From Capsulimonas corticalis (GTDB lineage Bacteria; Armatimonadota; Armatimonadia; Armatimonadales; Capsulimonadaceae), in NCBI RefSeq assembly GCF_003574315.2, contig NZ_AP025739.1, forward strand, positions 1 through 64,000: a stretch of DNA of 64,000 nucleotides, given 5' to 3'. The translations under genes and the position numbers were made by a program. Positions 42,541 to 50,802 of the stretch are shown piece after piece (the stretch's first letter is position 1; every line of letters starts with the position of its first letter). The notes under the pieces are model-generated. The model saw nothing but the letters and a program-made list of their open reading frames with translations, had not been told where the DNA came from and did no database searches.

Positions 42541-45500
42541 TTAGCTGTCCGTCGCGACCGCCAGGCGCTGCTGGATCAGCCAGCCCGCGTTGTCGTACAT
42601 GGCGCGCGCGCCGTCGGCGTCGTGAATGTCTCCGAAGTGATTGACCGTGATCGGTGGATGTCCGCCGCCTTCCGACATTCCGCGCGGAATAACCTTCTCA
42701 CCTGGGGTCAACATCGCCGGCACCGTGTCCCTAAATCCGACTCCCGGAACCGTGCCGCCTTTGCTGAAGTGGAAGATTTTCTTGAGCGGATTGCCGAGCA
42801 GGGAGTTAATCGCGAGGCCGCCGGCCACCCACGGGAGCGCCGCCATCAGCGGTCCGCCTGCCGCCATCATTCCGCCATGGGCGAACAGATGACCGAGCAC
42901 GCCGCCCTTGCCCAGCAGTGACGCAAGAGACGCGGCGGTCCCGATCGCGCCGGCCGCGCCGCCCTGACCCGTCGCGCCGGCCACCGCAGCAGCCGCGCCG
43001 AGCTGGCCGCCCAGCGGGTTTCCGCCTGGGGCGATCCCCGGCGTCGACGGGATGCCGGCAGATCCGCCGAAGCTTGGGATATTCAGCCCAAGCCCGGAGC
43101 TCGCCCCGCTGACACCGGCGCTGAGCGCGCCCAGTCCCGCCAACGCGCCGGCGCCGCCGCCCGTCACTTTTGGACCGCCCAGCAGATGCAGCACCGCCCA
43201 CTTCGCGGCGATTTGTGTGATGGTCGAGATGACGTAGGATTTGATGTCATCCATGATCGACGCAATCCCGGTCTTCATGTTGCGCCAGTGGCCCAGGATC
43301 TTGCTGAGGCCGCTCTGCATCGCCTGCTCCATGGGCTTTGCTTTGCGGTCCCATTCCTCTTTTGCCGCCGCCGTTTCTTCGGCGTCGATCCCGCGCATCT
43401 TGACTTGGTACAGCGCGTTGGCCTGCGCCTTCGCGTCGGCCTCCTCGACGCCGCGCGCTTTGAGCCCTTCGATGTAAGACGCGGCTTCGGCGGCCGCTTC
43501 CTGGCGAAGACTGTCAAAGTAGAGGTGAGCCTCTGAGCGGTTATTGCGCCACTCTTCGCGCTGCGCCTCGGCGGTCGCGCGGGCGAGCTCACGCTCGTAG
43601 TCCGCCAGCTCTTTCGCCTGCGCCTTCTGCTCTTTGATGTCGTCGTTCTGCGTGCTGATCTCGTCCTGAGCGTCGGCGATTTCATTCGTCTGGATCGCGC
43701 CGACATTACCCTTGACGGTCTTATTCAGGCCGCCCATGAACTTGCTCAGATCGAAGCTGATCGGCTTCGCGGCGTCCGGATTGCCGAAGATGTCGCCGGC
43801 GTTGCTCTTGGTCGCTTTGTTGATGCCCTTGATACTGTCCGTGATGATGGACATGATCTTGACGGCATGGCGCTGCTGCTCCGTCTCCACTTTGGCGTGA
43901 TGCTGCTTGAGGTCGTCGAGCTCTTCCTGATGGATGTCAGCCAGCGCCTTTTTGTAGACGATGGCCGCCAGACGAGGATCCGTCTCCTTGTCCTTCTTAT
44001 AGGTCTGCTGCGCCTCGTATCGCTCCTGCGCATACTTGCCGTTCTTCGCGCCGATCGCGCGCGCCATCAGGTCAGTGAGATCAGACGCGTCGCCGCCCCC
44101 GCCGCTCGTCGCGCCGCTGGGAGTGAGCGCCGATCCGCCCGAGTCGCCCGGAGCAGCGAACGCGTAATACTGTCCGCCGTGCTCGGCGGCGATCTGCGCG
44201 AGCGTGCGATCTCCTCGGTAGTGGCGTCCTTTTCCGCCAGCGGTCGTCGACTCGACCATCACTTGCTGATCTTGATCGTTCAGGCCGCCCGCCACGGCGA
44301 AATGCTGCTGACCGGATCCGGAGACAGACCCGGAATGCTGCTTGTCCGGGAAATAGACGATCGTGCCCGGGGGAAGGAAACCATTCGCGTCTGGATGAAG
44401 CTGCTGATCCTTGTGAGCGATCGCCGCCTTCGCCAGAGCTGTCGCAGTCCCGGTCAAACCGGACTCCTTCAGCGCCTTTGAGACGGCGGCGCCGCACTGG
44501 ATCCCAGTCGCCTCGCCGATGTGTTTCGCCATCGCCTCCGCAAGCTTGCTCCCGCCGCTGGCGCCGGCATCCGGTCCGTTCGCCTGGCGCTCCAGCTGCG
44601 CGGCGCGGTCCAGCGCATAGCGGCGGCGGTTCTCCATTTCGACCAACTGTGACTGGTATGCTTTGCCCAGTCCCAGCGGATCGAACTCGCCATGCCCTTC
44701 GGGAAGATGCAGGTTCCGCTGCATCTGGATCCGGCTGTTGATATCGCTGCTGAGCCTCGCCGCCTCGGCGCGCAGCTCCGCCGCTTCGGTAATTTTGCCG
44801 CTCTTCTCCGGGATCTTGTCGAGTGATTTACTGAACACGTCCTCGGTATGCTGCGCCTCGTCGAAGCGCTGCTTAATCAGCAAGATCGCGGCCGCCACCG
44901 CCGCCAGCGCGATCAGGTACGGGCCGCCTTTGCTGAACGCCGCGATGCCGCCTTTCGAAAAGCCAACTTGCTCAGCGCCGGCCAAGCCGATCATTTTCTT
45001 CAGGTCGCCGAAGACCAGGCCGGCCGCCCCGGCGCCGAGCTTCAGGGCGCCCAGGCCGACAACGACTTCCTGGATCGGCTTCGGGAGCTGCGCGAAGAGA
45101 TCGAGCAGTTCGGAGAGCAAATGCGCCGTCTCACGAATGGCAGGGATCGCCGCTTCAAACACTGGCGTCACCTTTTCGCCGGCGGGAACGAAGTCCGTTT
45201 TGATCTCGTTCGTGATGCGCGCGATCTCATTGTTCAGGGTCTGGAGGGTTCGGTTATAGGCTTCCGTGGTGGGGTCGATCTTGCCCGACATGGCGTCAGA
45301 GAGCGAGCCCAGGATCTCCTTGTAATCGTTCGCGCCGCTGCCGGCGAGGATCATCGCGCCGATGCCGCCGCGCTGCGCCTCGATTAGCTTGTAGATCTCT
45401 TCGCCGTTGCCCTTCGCGGCGCGCTTCACATCATCCATCACGCCGGCCAGCCCCTTGGCCTTGAGGCCGGCCTGGCTGAAGTCCGCCACCAGGTCAATCC

Positions 45501-46305
45501 CGCTGGTTTTGGAAAGAGCGGCAAGCTCCTCCTTCGCCTGATGGGATGGCGCGATGATATGCTGCAAGATGTCCTTGACCTGCGTCGCGGCCTCCGCCGC
45601 GTCCAGGCCATGACGCGTCAATGCGGACATGGCCGCCGAAACGTCTTGCAGCTTGACGCCCAGGTTCGCAGCCACGGCGAAGGCTGGGCCGGCGGCGACG
45701 TCGAACTGTTCGAGCGTCATGTTGCCCTGCGCGGCCGCCAGGTGCATGACGTTCATCGCCTTGCCGGCGTCCGTGGCGGACAACCCGAATTCATGCAGCG
45801 ACTTGGCGAGGATGTCGGCCGTATCCGCCGTGTTGGAGCCCGTCGCCACCGCCGACTTCATCGCCTCGCGAAGAATGCCGACCGAATCCGACGCCTTGAA
45901 CCCGAAGTTCGTCACATGCATGAAGCCTTCGGAGAGCTGATCGAGCGGCGCGCCCGATTCCTTGCCGAGCGAGACCACGGCGTCCTTCATGACGCCGAAG
46001 TCTTTGGCCGTCATCGTCGTGTTGTTGCGGACGTTGGTCAGAGACGTCTCAAAGTCCGCCGACATCTTGACGGCGTTTGCCGCAACGCCGGTAATGACGG
46101 CGGAGATATTCATCAGGGCGCCGGTGGCGACTTTGAGACCGCCGCTCATTCCCGCGCCAGCCTTCGTCCCGGCCTGCTCGGCCGCCCCCAGCTCCTTTTT
46201 GATCGTCGCGACGGAACTGGTGACCTGGCTCACGCCGGCCTTCAGATTGCCGAGCCGCAGCTCGACGCCGGCGAAGATGGTTCCAAGGTTGACTTCAGCG
46301 GACAT
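42541..46305 (-). CDS. Tape measure protein with embedded cysteine-peptidase-like domain
   Basis: 1254 aa. The N-terminus has the usual tape-measure region (ASGVSQVTSSVATIKKELG-like, MSADFETSLTNVRNNTTMT, GFKASDSVGILREAMKSAV). Hydrophobic helices follow at ~420-470. An NlpC/CHAP-like domain occupies about 590-720, with C604 in GIQCGAAVSKAL and H668 in GSGQQHFAVAGG. A long charged coiled coil (~790-1010) and a Gly-rich end follow. It sets tail length, and the peptidase domain probably opens the cell wall during DNA injection. Confidence 0.9.
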   Translation of the reverse strand: MSAEVNLGTIFAGVELRLGNLKAGVSQVTSSVATIKKELGAAEQAGTKAGAGMSGGLKVATGALMNISAVITGVAANAVKMSADFETSLTNVRNNTTMTAKDFGVMKDAVVSLGKESGAPLDQLSEGFMHVTNFGFKASDSVGILREAMKSAVATGSNTADTADILAKSLHEFGLSATDAGKAMNVMHLAAAQGNMTLEQFDVAAGPAFAVAANLGVKLQDVSAAMSALTRHGLDAAEAATQVKDILQHIIAPSHQAKEELAALSKTSGIDLVADFSQAGLKAKGLAGVMDDVKRAAKGNGEEIYKLIEAQRGGIGAMILAGSGANDYKEILGSLSDAMSGKIDPTTEAYNRTLQTLNNEIARITNEIKTDFVPAGEKVTPVFEAAIPAIRETAHLLSELLDLFAQLPKPIQEVVVGLGALKLGAGAAGLVFGDLKKMIGLAGAEQVGFSKGGIAAFSKGGPYLIALAAVAAAILLIKQRFDEAQHTEDVFSKSLDKIPEKSGKITEAAELRAEAARLSSDINSRIQMQRNLHLPEGHGEFDPLGLGKAYQSQLVEMENRRRYALDRAAQLERQANGPDAGASGGSKLAEAMAKHIGEATGIQCGAAVSKALKESGLTGTATALAKAAIAHKDQQLHPDANGFLPPGTIVYFPDKQHSGSVSGSGQQHFAVAGGLNDQDQQVMVESTTAGGKGRHYRGDRTLAQIAAEHGGQYYAFAAPGDSGGSALTPSGATSGGGGDASDLTDLMARAIGAKNGKYAQERYEAQQTYKKDKETDPRLAAIVYKKALADIHQEELDDLKQHHAKVETEQQRHAVKIMSIITDSIKGINKATKSNAGDIFGNPDAAKPISFDLSKFMGGLNKTVKGNVGAIQTNEIADAQDEISTQNDDIKEQKAQAKELADYERELARATAEAQREEWRNNRSEAHLYFDSLRQEAAAEAASYIEGLKARGVEEADAKAQANALYQVKMRGIDAEETAAAKEEWDRKAKPMEQAMQSGLSKILGHWRNMKTGIASIMDDIKSYVISTITQIAAKWAVLHLLGGPKVTGGGAGALAGLGALSAGVSGASSGLGLNIPSFGGSAGIPSTPGIAPGGNPLGGQLGAAAAVAGATGQGGAAGAIGTAASLASLLGKGGVLGHLFAHGGMMAAGGPLMAALPWVAGGLAINSLLGNPLKKIFHFSKGGTVPGVGFRDTVPAMLTPGEKVIPRGMSEGGGHPPITVNHFGDIHDADGARAMYDNAGWLIQQRLAVATDS
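42677..42690. repeat. 14-bp palindrome core, site 2 (in tape measure gene)
   Basis: ATTCCGCGCGGAAT, perfect, within coding sequence; flanking bases differ from the 16-bp form. Confidence 0.85.
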
Positions 46306-46311
46306 GGTGAC

Positions 46312-46506
46312 CTACATTCGTATCCCGCCGCTGTGCGCGATCGCCGCCTCTTCAGGCGTGCGCGGGCGCTTCGGCTTCGGCTTTTCGCCGGTGTAACGGG
46401 GATCGATATACGGGATATCTTCGAACAGCGCGAAGACTTCCGGAAGCGTCGTCCGCCCGACTTCCTCCCGGCTATATCCACAGCGCAGCCGAAGGAAAGA
46501 CATCAT
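46312..46506 (-). CDS. Tail assembly chaperone, frameshift extension (gpT-like part)
   Basis: 64 codons from the first ATG, but the frame is open upstream back to the A9 run of the previous gene, giving KKKDGEPFPVQIRRMMSFLR at the joint. It therefore most likely exists as the C-terminal part of a -1 frameshift fusion, as with lambda G-GT. Sequence is charged and Pro-rich (YTGEKPKPKRPRTPEEAA). It sits immediately before the tape measure gene, the standard place. Confidence 0.75.
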   Translation of the reverse strand: MMSFLRLRCGYSREEVGRTTLPEVFALFEDIPYIDPRYTGEKPKPKRPRTPEEAAIAHSGGIRM

Positions 46507-46913
46507 TCGGCGGATTTGGACCGGGAACGGCTCACCGTCTTTTTTTTTGTCTCTTCTTCCGTGGCCTGCTGCTCGGGCAGAATGCCGGAGAGACGAAGGA
46601 CATCCAGCAGGAACGTCACGGTTTCAGGCTTTTGCAGCTCCGTGAACGAGACCATCTGCCCGACTTCCATCTCCGTCAGGCGATATCGGCAGTGCTGGCG
46701 GTCATCATTGCCGAGCGTGGGATCCGCCTTGCGCAGCGCCAGCCAGACCAGAAGACGCTGATGCTTCAGCTTGGAGACGTCCAGCAGCTCGACCGATCCG
46801 ATCTCGTCTTCGATGTCACAGATATCGTTGAAGTCGAGGGGCAGAACATGCCAGGTTTGGCCTGCGAAATCGAGCGTCTTGCCTTTGGCGAGCGCTTCGG
46901 AGAGTTCGGACAT
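46503..46913 (-). CDS. Tail assembly chaperone (gpG-like)
   Basis: 136 aa. Motifs such as LDFAGQTWHVLPLDFNDICDIED and LRLSGILPEQQ fit siphophage tail chaperones. The end is charged (EEETKKKTVSRSRSKSAE) and is encoded by the A9 run at which -1 slippage would create the longer form. It would bind the tape measure protein and recruit tube subunits. Confidence 0.78.
   Translation of the reverse strand: MSELSEALAKGKTLDFAGQTWHVLPLDFNDICDIEDEIGSVELLDVSKLKHQRLLVWLALRKADPTLGNDDRQHCRYRLTEMEVGQMVSFTELQKPETVTFLLDVLRLSGILPEQQATEEETKKKTVSRSRSKSAE
46540..46548 (-). promoter_or_regulatory. A9 slippery site for -1 ribosomal frameshifting
   Basis: On the minus strand ACA AAA AAA AAG ACG holds the A-AAA-AAG heptamer known from dnaX. 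The -1 frame is open to 46312, while the zero frame ends at 46503. Confidence 0.75.
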
Positions 46914-46930
46914 TCAGTACTCCCGCCAGC

Positions 46931-46960
46931 AAAAAGGCGCCGACCTCGCGGCCGCGCCTT
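46931..46960 (-). terminator. Terminator between tail-tube-like and chaperone genes
   Basis: AAGGCGC / GCGCCTT stem (46934-46940, 46954-46960), then UUUUU on the minus strand. Confidence 0.7.
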
Positions 46961-47000
46961 CGCTGGACTTGTGTTTTTTGATCGATTGTGATTTGATCGA

Positions 47001-47016
47001 TATTCCGTGCGGAATA
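47001..47016. repeat. 16-bp palindrome, site 3 (one mismatch)
   Basis: TATTCCGTGCGGAATA, ending 1 nt before the stop codon of the tail-tube-like gene. One base departs from perfect symmetry. Confidence 0.8.
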
Positions 47017-47017
47017 C

Positions 47018-47980
47018 TTATTGAGGCATGCTGATAACGTAGAGCACGCCTTGCGAATCGGGAAACGCCGTCAGTTCAAAACCCGGCATGGCGAAGTCTT
47101 CCATTTTGAACGGAATGTCCACGCCCGGCGCGCGCACGTTCATGTAGGTCCAGGTCTGCACGCGGCCGGTGGTGTCCTGCGTCTGGAGCGCCGCCGCGAA
47201 CGACGGCAGCGCCACGACTTTATTCATCGTCTCGGTCAGGACCGTGACGCCGTTCACCACCGCCGTGGTTTCCGCCGCGCCGGTGAGCTTTCGCAGCGCG
47301 TCCGATTTGATCATCGCGACCGTCGCCTTGATCGTCGCCATCGCTCCGGAGAAGCCGACATCTTGCGGATGCACGGAGACCCAGGCCGGGCCATACAAGA
47401 GTTTCTTGTTTGCTTTGTTGCTGACGGCGACGTCTTGCAGCAGCGCCAGCGTAATCCCGGTATATACCGTCGCCGTGACTTCCGCGATCGTGATTGAGCT
47501 CGCCCCGGCGTTCACCGCCTCGATCAGCAGATACCGGCCGACCACGACGGGCGCGAGCGTCGTCGTGCGCGTCGCCACGGCCGCAACCCAGGTATCGATC
47601 AAAGTCGTTTGTGGATCGCCCGGTGCGGCGCTGGGGTTGTCCGCCAGCCAAATGTCCGCCGTGCTCGCGCCGCTGCCGATGGCGCTGATCTGGGTCGTCA
47701 TCTGCGATATTGTGTACGGCGCTCCCAGGTCCAGGACAAACCAGTCGTTGGCCGTGGAGAGCGACGCCGACGTATGCGTGTTGATGACAGCGGTCGTTCC
47801 GGCGCTGCCGTCCGCGATGTTGCCCGCCGGGCTGGCGTAAGTCGCGCCGCTGTTGATCGTGCGAGACGCCGACAGCGATGCGCCTGAGAGGATCTGTGTC
47901 GGATCCGGCAGAACGCCGGATCCGAGCACGCCGGGATATGCTTGGAGCACACCCGTGCTAAAAATACGCTGTTCCGACAT
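47018..47980 (-). CDS. Tail-tube-fold protein with discoidin-like N-terminal domain
   Basis: 320 aa from ATG 47980; the longer open frame upstream overlaps the neighbour and is rejected. Residues ~25-165 resemble an F5/8-type C (discoidin) domain (AGNIADGSAGTTAVINTHTS, WFVLDLGAPYTISQMTTQI, GRYLLIEAVNAGASSITIAEV). Residues ~170-320 share the tube-like signature with the proteins at 36705 and 47998. Tube proteins with extra surface domains exist in other phages, where they project from the tail; that is the likely design here. Confidence 0.75.
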   Translation of the reverse strand: MSEQRIFSTGVLQAYPGVLGSGVLPDPTQILSGASLSASRTINSGATYASPAGNIADGSAGTTAVINTHTSASLSTANDWFVLDLGAPYTISQMTTQISAIGSGASTADIWLADNPSAAPGDPQTTLIDTWVAAVATRTTTLAPVVVGRYLLIEAVNAGASSITIAEVTATVYTGITLALLQDVAVSNKANKKLLYGPAWVSVHPQDVGFSGAMATIKATVAMIKSDALRKLTGAAETTAVVNGVTVLTETMNKVVALPSFAAALQTQDTTGRVQTWTYMNVRAPGVDIPFKMEDFAMPGFELTAFPDSQGVLYVISMPQ

Positions 47981-47997
47981 GGTGATCTCCTCGCGGT

Positions 47998-48507
47998 TTA
48001 CTGATCCAGGGAGATCGTGCCGACCGCGCCGGCGTTGGCCGGATCGCCCAGGCAGAAGACCTCGATCTGCATATCGGCGAAGTCGTCGAGCTTGAACGTC
48101 AGCGGCAGATCCACTGCGTAGCAGTTGAAGAGAACGATCTTGACGTTCTTGCCGTTCGTGTCGATCTGATCGAGCTCCAGGCGGAACTTCGTCGGCTGCG
48201 CGGTCTTGCCGATGGTGTAGGTGTCGGTGGTCGATACCGTCGTTTTTGTGGCGCCAGTGATGCGGGCGATGACGTCTCGGTTGATATCCTTGAAGTTGAT
48301 CTTGACGCTGCATTCGCCTTTGGAGAAGCCGACATCGACCGGGAACATGCTGACGATCGGAGTGTTGTACAGCTCCTTCTTGTCGTACTTCGTGTTCATC
48401 GAGCTATCTTGAACCGAGCCGACGCCGTTGGCGCTGTCGGTGAGCGTGGCGCCGACGTTGCCAATGCGGCACTTACCGGAACCAAATACGTGAAGTTCTG
48501 TGGGCAT
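47998..48507 (-). CDS. Probable major tail tube protein
   Basis: 169 aa, no extra domain. SMFPVDVGFSKGECSVKINF, DVIARITGATK and LPLTFKLDDFADMQIEVF correspond to blocks in the two longer paralogues. Size and position upstream of chaperones and tape measure fit the major tail (tube) protein. Confidence 0.75.
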   Translation of the reverse strand: MPTELHVFGSGKCRIGNVGATLTDSANGVGSVQDSSMNTKYDKKELYNTPIVSMFPVDVGFSKGECSVKINFKDINRDVIARITGATKTTVSTTDTYTIGKTAQPTKFRLELDQIDTNGKNVKIVLFNCYAVDLPLTFKLDDFADMQIEVFCLGDPANAGAVGTISLDQ

Positions 48508-48523
48508 GATAGACCTTTCGCAA

Positions 48524-48553
48524 TAAAAAAGACCCGCCTTTCGGCTGGGTCTT
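48524..48553 (-). terminator. Terminator of the membrane-protein moron
   Basis: AAGACCC..GGGTCTT stem (about 48529-48553, one bulge) followed on the minus strand by UUUUUU. Confidence 0.8.
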
Positions 48554-48612
48554 AATAATTAGCAACAGATAAGACATTGCACTATCTGTTTTCGTGATTT
48601 AATTATTTGATG

Positions 48613-49398
48613 TTATGGCTTGTATACGATTACGTTAAACAACGAGCGGTCAAGCCGCAACACATGGTAACCGTGATTTGTTTGATCTCGAACACGAATA
48701 AGTACAGCTTTGTCGTCCTCATCAATCAGCTGCACCCAGTTAGTAGTCAATGATTGAGCAGATGTCATTGGCAAAGCTGATGCTAAGATTGTTGATCCTT
48801 CATGTGTACAGATTAATTGTACTTCTGGCAGGGCGCCTCCTCCATATGCGGCAGGAATTAGCGGGAATATGGTTCTGCTGTACAAAACTATTAAACCAGC
48901 TCCGACTGTAAATACATGAAGATAACTAACGAACCAGTGAAATGTATTATTTGATCTTGCGTTATCAATCCAAACGAAAACAGTCGGGATCGCGATCACA
49001 AACGCCAGCATCTTTAACATATACATATGCCAGGTTAATTTAGACGCCGTAGTAAAAAAGCTAAGCAGAATCAATTCTAGTACTAACCACAATAACCACG
49101 AATAAATAATCTTAAGAATAACCTTGGGTATCGCCTTATCCGACATAGCCTTTTTAAGCTTGTCTTCAAAATAACAACTTTGCGCCACATAACTACCGAG
49201 CATTATTATCATTGCAGTAATACCCACTGCAATATATCGTGGTTTTAGCAGAACGAAATCTACGGCGCCTAATGAACTAAGGTACACACTGCAAACGAAA
49301 AATCCTAGCCCGTATACCAACCCTAAAACGCTTGCAGCCAATGCCGCAATGTTCGAAGCCATTGAGAGAATGTGATTGCTGTTGTCTTTGAATGTCAA
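48613..49398 (-). CDS. Low-GC five-helix membrane protein (moron)
   Basis: 261 aa. TTG start supported by AGGAG at 7 nt. Hydrophobic segments at about 18-43, 54-77, 93-116, 126-145 and 155-183, then an ~80-residue soluble tail (VQLICTHEGSTILASALP to RSLFNVIVYKP). The DNA is clearly more A+T-rich than all flanking genes. With its own terminator and leader it interrupts the tight tail operon, the hallmark of a moron. A superinfection-exclusion or defence function is a hypothesis; no family recognised. Confidence 0.8.
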   Translation of the reverse strand: MTFKDNSNHILSMASNIAALAASVLGLVYGLGFFVCSVYLSSLGAVDFVLLKPRYIAVGITAMIIMLGSYVAQSCYFEDKLKKAMSDKAIPKVILKIIYSWLLWLVLELILLSFFTTASKLTWHMYMLKMLAFVIAIPTVFVWIDNARSNNTFHWFVSYLHVFTVGAGLIVLYSRTIFPLIPAAYGGGALPEVQLICTHEGSTILASALPMTSAQSLTTNWVQLIDEDDKAVLIRVRDQTNHGYHVLRLDRSLFNVIVYKP

Positions 49399-49543
49399 AA
49401 TAGATCTCCTAATAGTAAATCAGAGATTAGTATTATTGCAGAAGACAATTTCCCGTCGTGCAATTGTAAGTTAGTCTCTATAACTATTTTGACACACAGG
49501 CACTCGAAAAGTTGCAATGTACAATTCAGTAAACACTGAATTC

Positions 49544-49996
49544 CTATCTAGCGATTCTGAGCCGGTAGCGGGCGAGAAGAAACGACGCGTTGAGCGTCTT
49601 GTCGTAGAGATCGGATTGGGTCATGACGCATTCCGCGCGGAATACCCGGCCGGTTGTGAGAGAAAGAGGGCGTCCGTCAAAGATGGCGACCAGGCGCGCG
49701 GCGATCGCTTCCAGATCCGCGCAGTCCGGTTTCTGGGTCCATGCTTCAATCTCCAGATACTCATCCTGCACCGTGGACGGGCCACCGCCGACATTAATCG
49801 CCGGGCGGAACCGCCGATCCGGAGCGCCGTCGGCGATCCTGTATGTCACGGAGTTGTAAACCGGAGGCGTCTGAGATTTATGGCCGTTGAAGATCGCGGG
49901 CGCGGTGCTATCGTCGGGATCCTTCGCCAGCAGCGCCACGAGCGGCGCGTCGGCGCTCATCGCCGCGACGATCACCGTCTTTGTGGCGAGGCTCAT
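49544..49996 (-). CDS. Tail terminator/completion protein (DUF3168-like)
   Basis: 150 aa. Blocks such as DAPLVALLAKDP, VTYRIADGAPDRRF, LEIEAWTQKPDCADLEAIAARLVAIFDG and ASFLLARYRLRI follow the gp17/DUF3168 family of tail completion proteins, which cap the tail for head joining. It overlaps the gp10-like gene by TGATG. Confidence 0.75.
   Translation of the reverse strand: MSLATKTVIVAAMSADAPLVALLAKDPDDSTAPAIFNGHKSQTPPVYNSVTYRIADGAPDRRFRPAINVGGGPSTVQDEYLEIEAWTQKPDCADLEAIAARLVAIFDGRPLSLTTGRVFRAECVMTQSDLYDKTLNASFLLARYRLRIAR
49630..49643. repeat. 14-bp palindrome core, site 4 (in tail completion gene)
   Basis: ATTCCGCGCGGAAT, perfect, followed by AC; inside coding sequence. Confidence 0.85.
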
Positions 49997-50451
49997 CAGT
50001 CAGCTCCATGCGCCGCCGCGCGCGCTCGGTCGTTGCGGAAATTCGTCTTGGCGTCGGCGAAGGACTTCGCCAGGCTGCCGGACCGCGAGAGGGACGCGCC
50101 GACGGCATCGTTGCCCAGGCGGCTGCGAAGAATGTTCAAAATATCTTGCTCGTGACGAATGATGACGGGCCAGAGGAACGCCCATTTGCCATCGTGAGCC
50201 AGCTCCAGGAAGATGTCGTAATCCATGCCGGCGGACAACACGCCGCGAACGATCTCGGCGGTCGCCTCCGCGACCTCGCCGCGAATGCTGTTGGTCGTGT
50301 TTGCCGTCCGGTCCGTATAGGCGTGCTCAGACTTCGCCCAGCCCTCCAGCGCCGCCATCACTTCGTTCATGGCGAGTTCGGCCAGCTTCTGGCGTTCCTC
50401 GATCCATTTCGCCAGGTTGCCGATCACTGTGTCGGCGCCTTCCACGCTCAT
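49996..50451 (-). CDS. HK97 gp10-like head-tail joining protein
   Basis: 151 aa from ATG 50451, overlapping the preceding stop as ATGA. Helical N-terminus (AKWIEERQKLAELAMNEVMAALEGWAKSE), then YTDRTANTTNSIRGEV and YDIFLELAHDGKWAFLWPVI match the gp10 family of siphophage connector proteins. Confidence 0.85.
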   Translation of the reverse strand: MSVEGADTVIGNLAKWIEERQKLAELAMNEVMAALEGWAKSEHAYTDRTANTTNSIRGEVAEATAEIVRGVLSAGMDYDIFLELAHDGKWAFLWPVIIRHEQDILNILRSRLGNDAVGASLSRSGSLAKSFADAKTNFRNDRARAAAHGAD

Positions 50452-50801
50452 CCGTCGACTCCTGTCTCCAGATCGCACTGGACGCGATCGCTGTAGCGCC
50501 GAACTCGCAGGACCTTAGCCCTCTCCGTGACGCTGGGATCGTCGTCGCTGGGAATGAGCGCGATGTCGTTCTTGCGCACGCCGGCGGCGGGATCCAGGAT
50601 TGAGAGGCGACGCATTTGATCCTGCGTCGCGATACCCGGCTCCGCCTCATCTCGGTTCACGGTCACCTGAGCGACGCGGTAAACGCGCGCGCTGAACGGC
50701 GAGCCGGGAATATCTGCCTCGGCATTCACCGTCTTGCCGCCTGTCGGCGTCCGGGAACGGCTTGCGCGCAGGATACGGACCGCAATGGGGTCGAGAGGCA
50801 T
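50448..50801 (-). CDS. Head-tail stopper/closure protein
   Basis: 117 aa. Segments VRILRASRSRTPTGGKTVNAEA and NDIALIPSDDDPSVTERAKVLRVRRYSDR, with its size and its place between adaptor and gp10-like genes, suit the small head-closure proteins. Sequence similarity is not decisive. Confidence 0.6.
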   Translation of the reverse strand: MPLDPIAVRILRASRSRTPTGGKTVNAEADIPGSPFSARVYRVAQVTVNRDEAEPGIATQDQMRRLSILDPAAGVRKNDIALIPSDDDPSVTERAKVLRVRRYSDRVQCDLETGVDG

Positions 50802-50802
50802 A

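Noticed and set aside
47981-48313. Upstream extension of the discoidin-tube gene
   Set aside because: The extra residues come from reading the tail tube gene out of frame; ATG 47980 gives the coherent protein.
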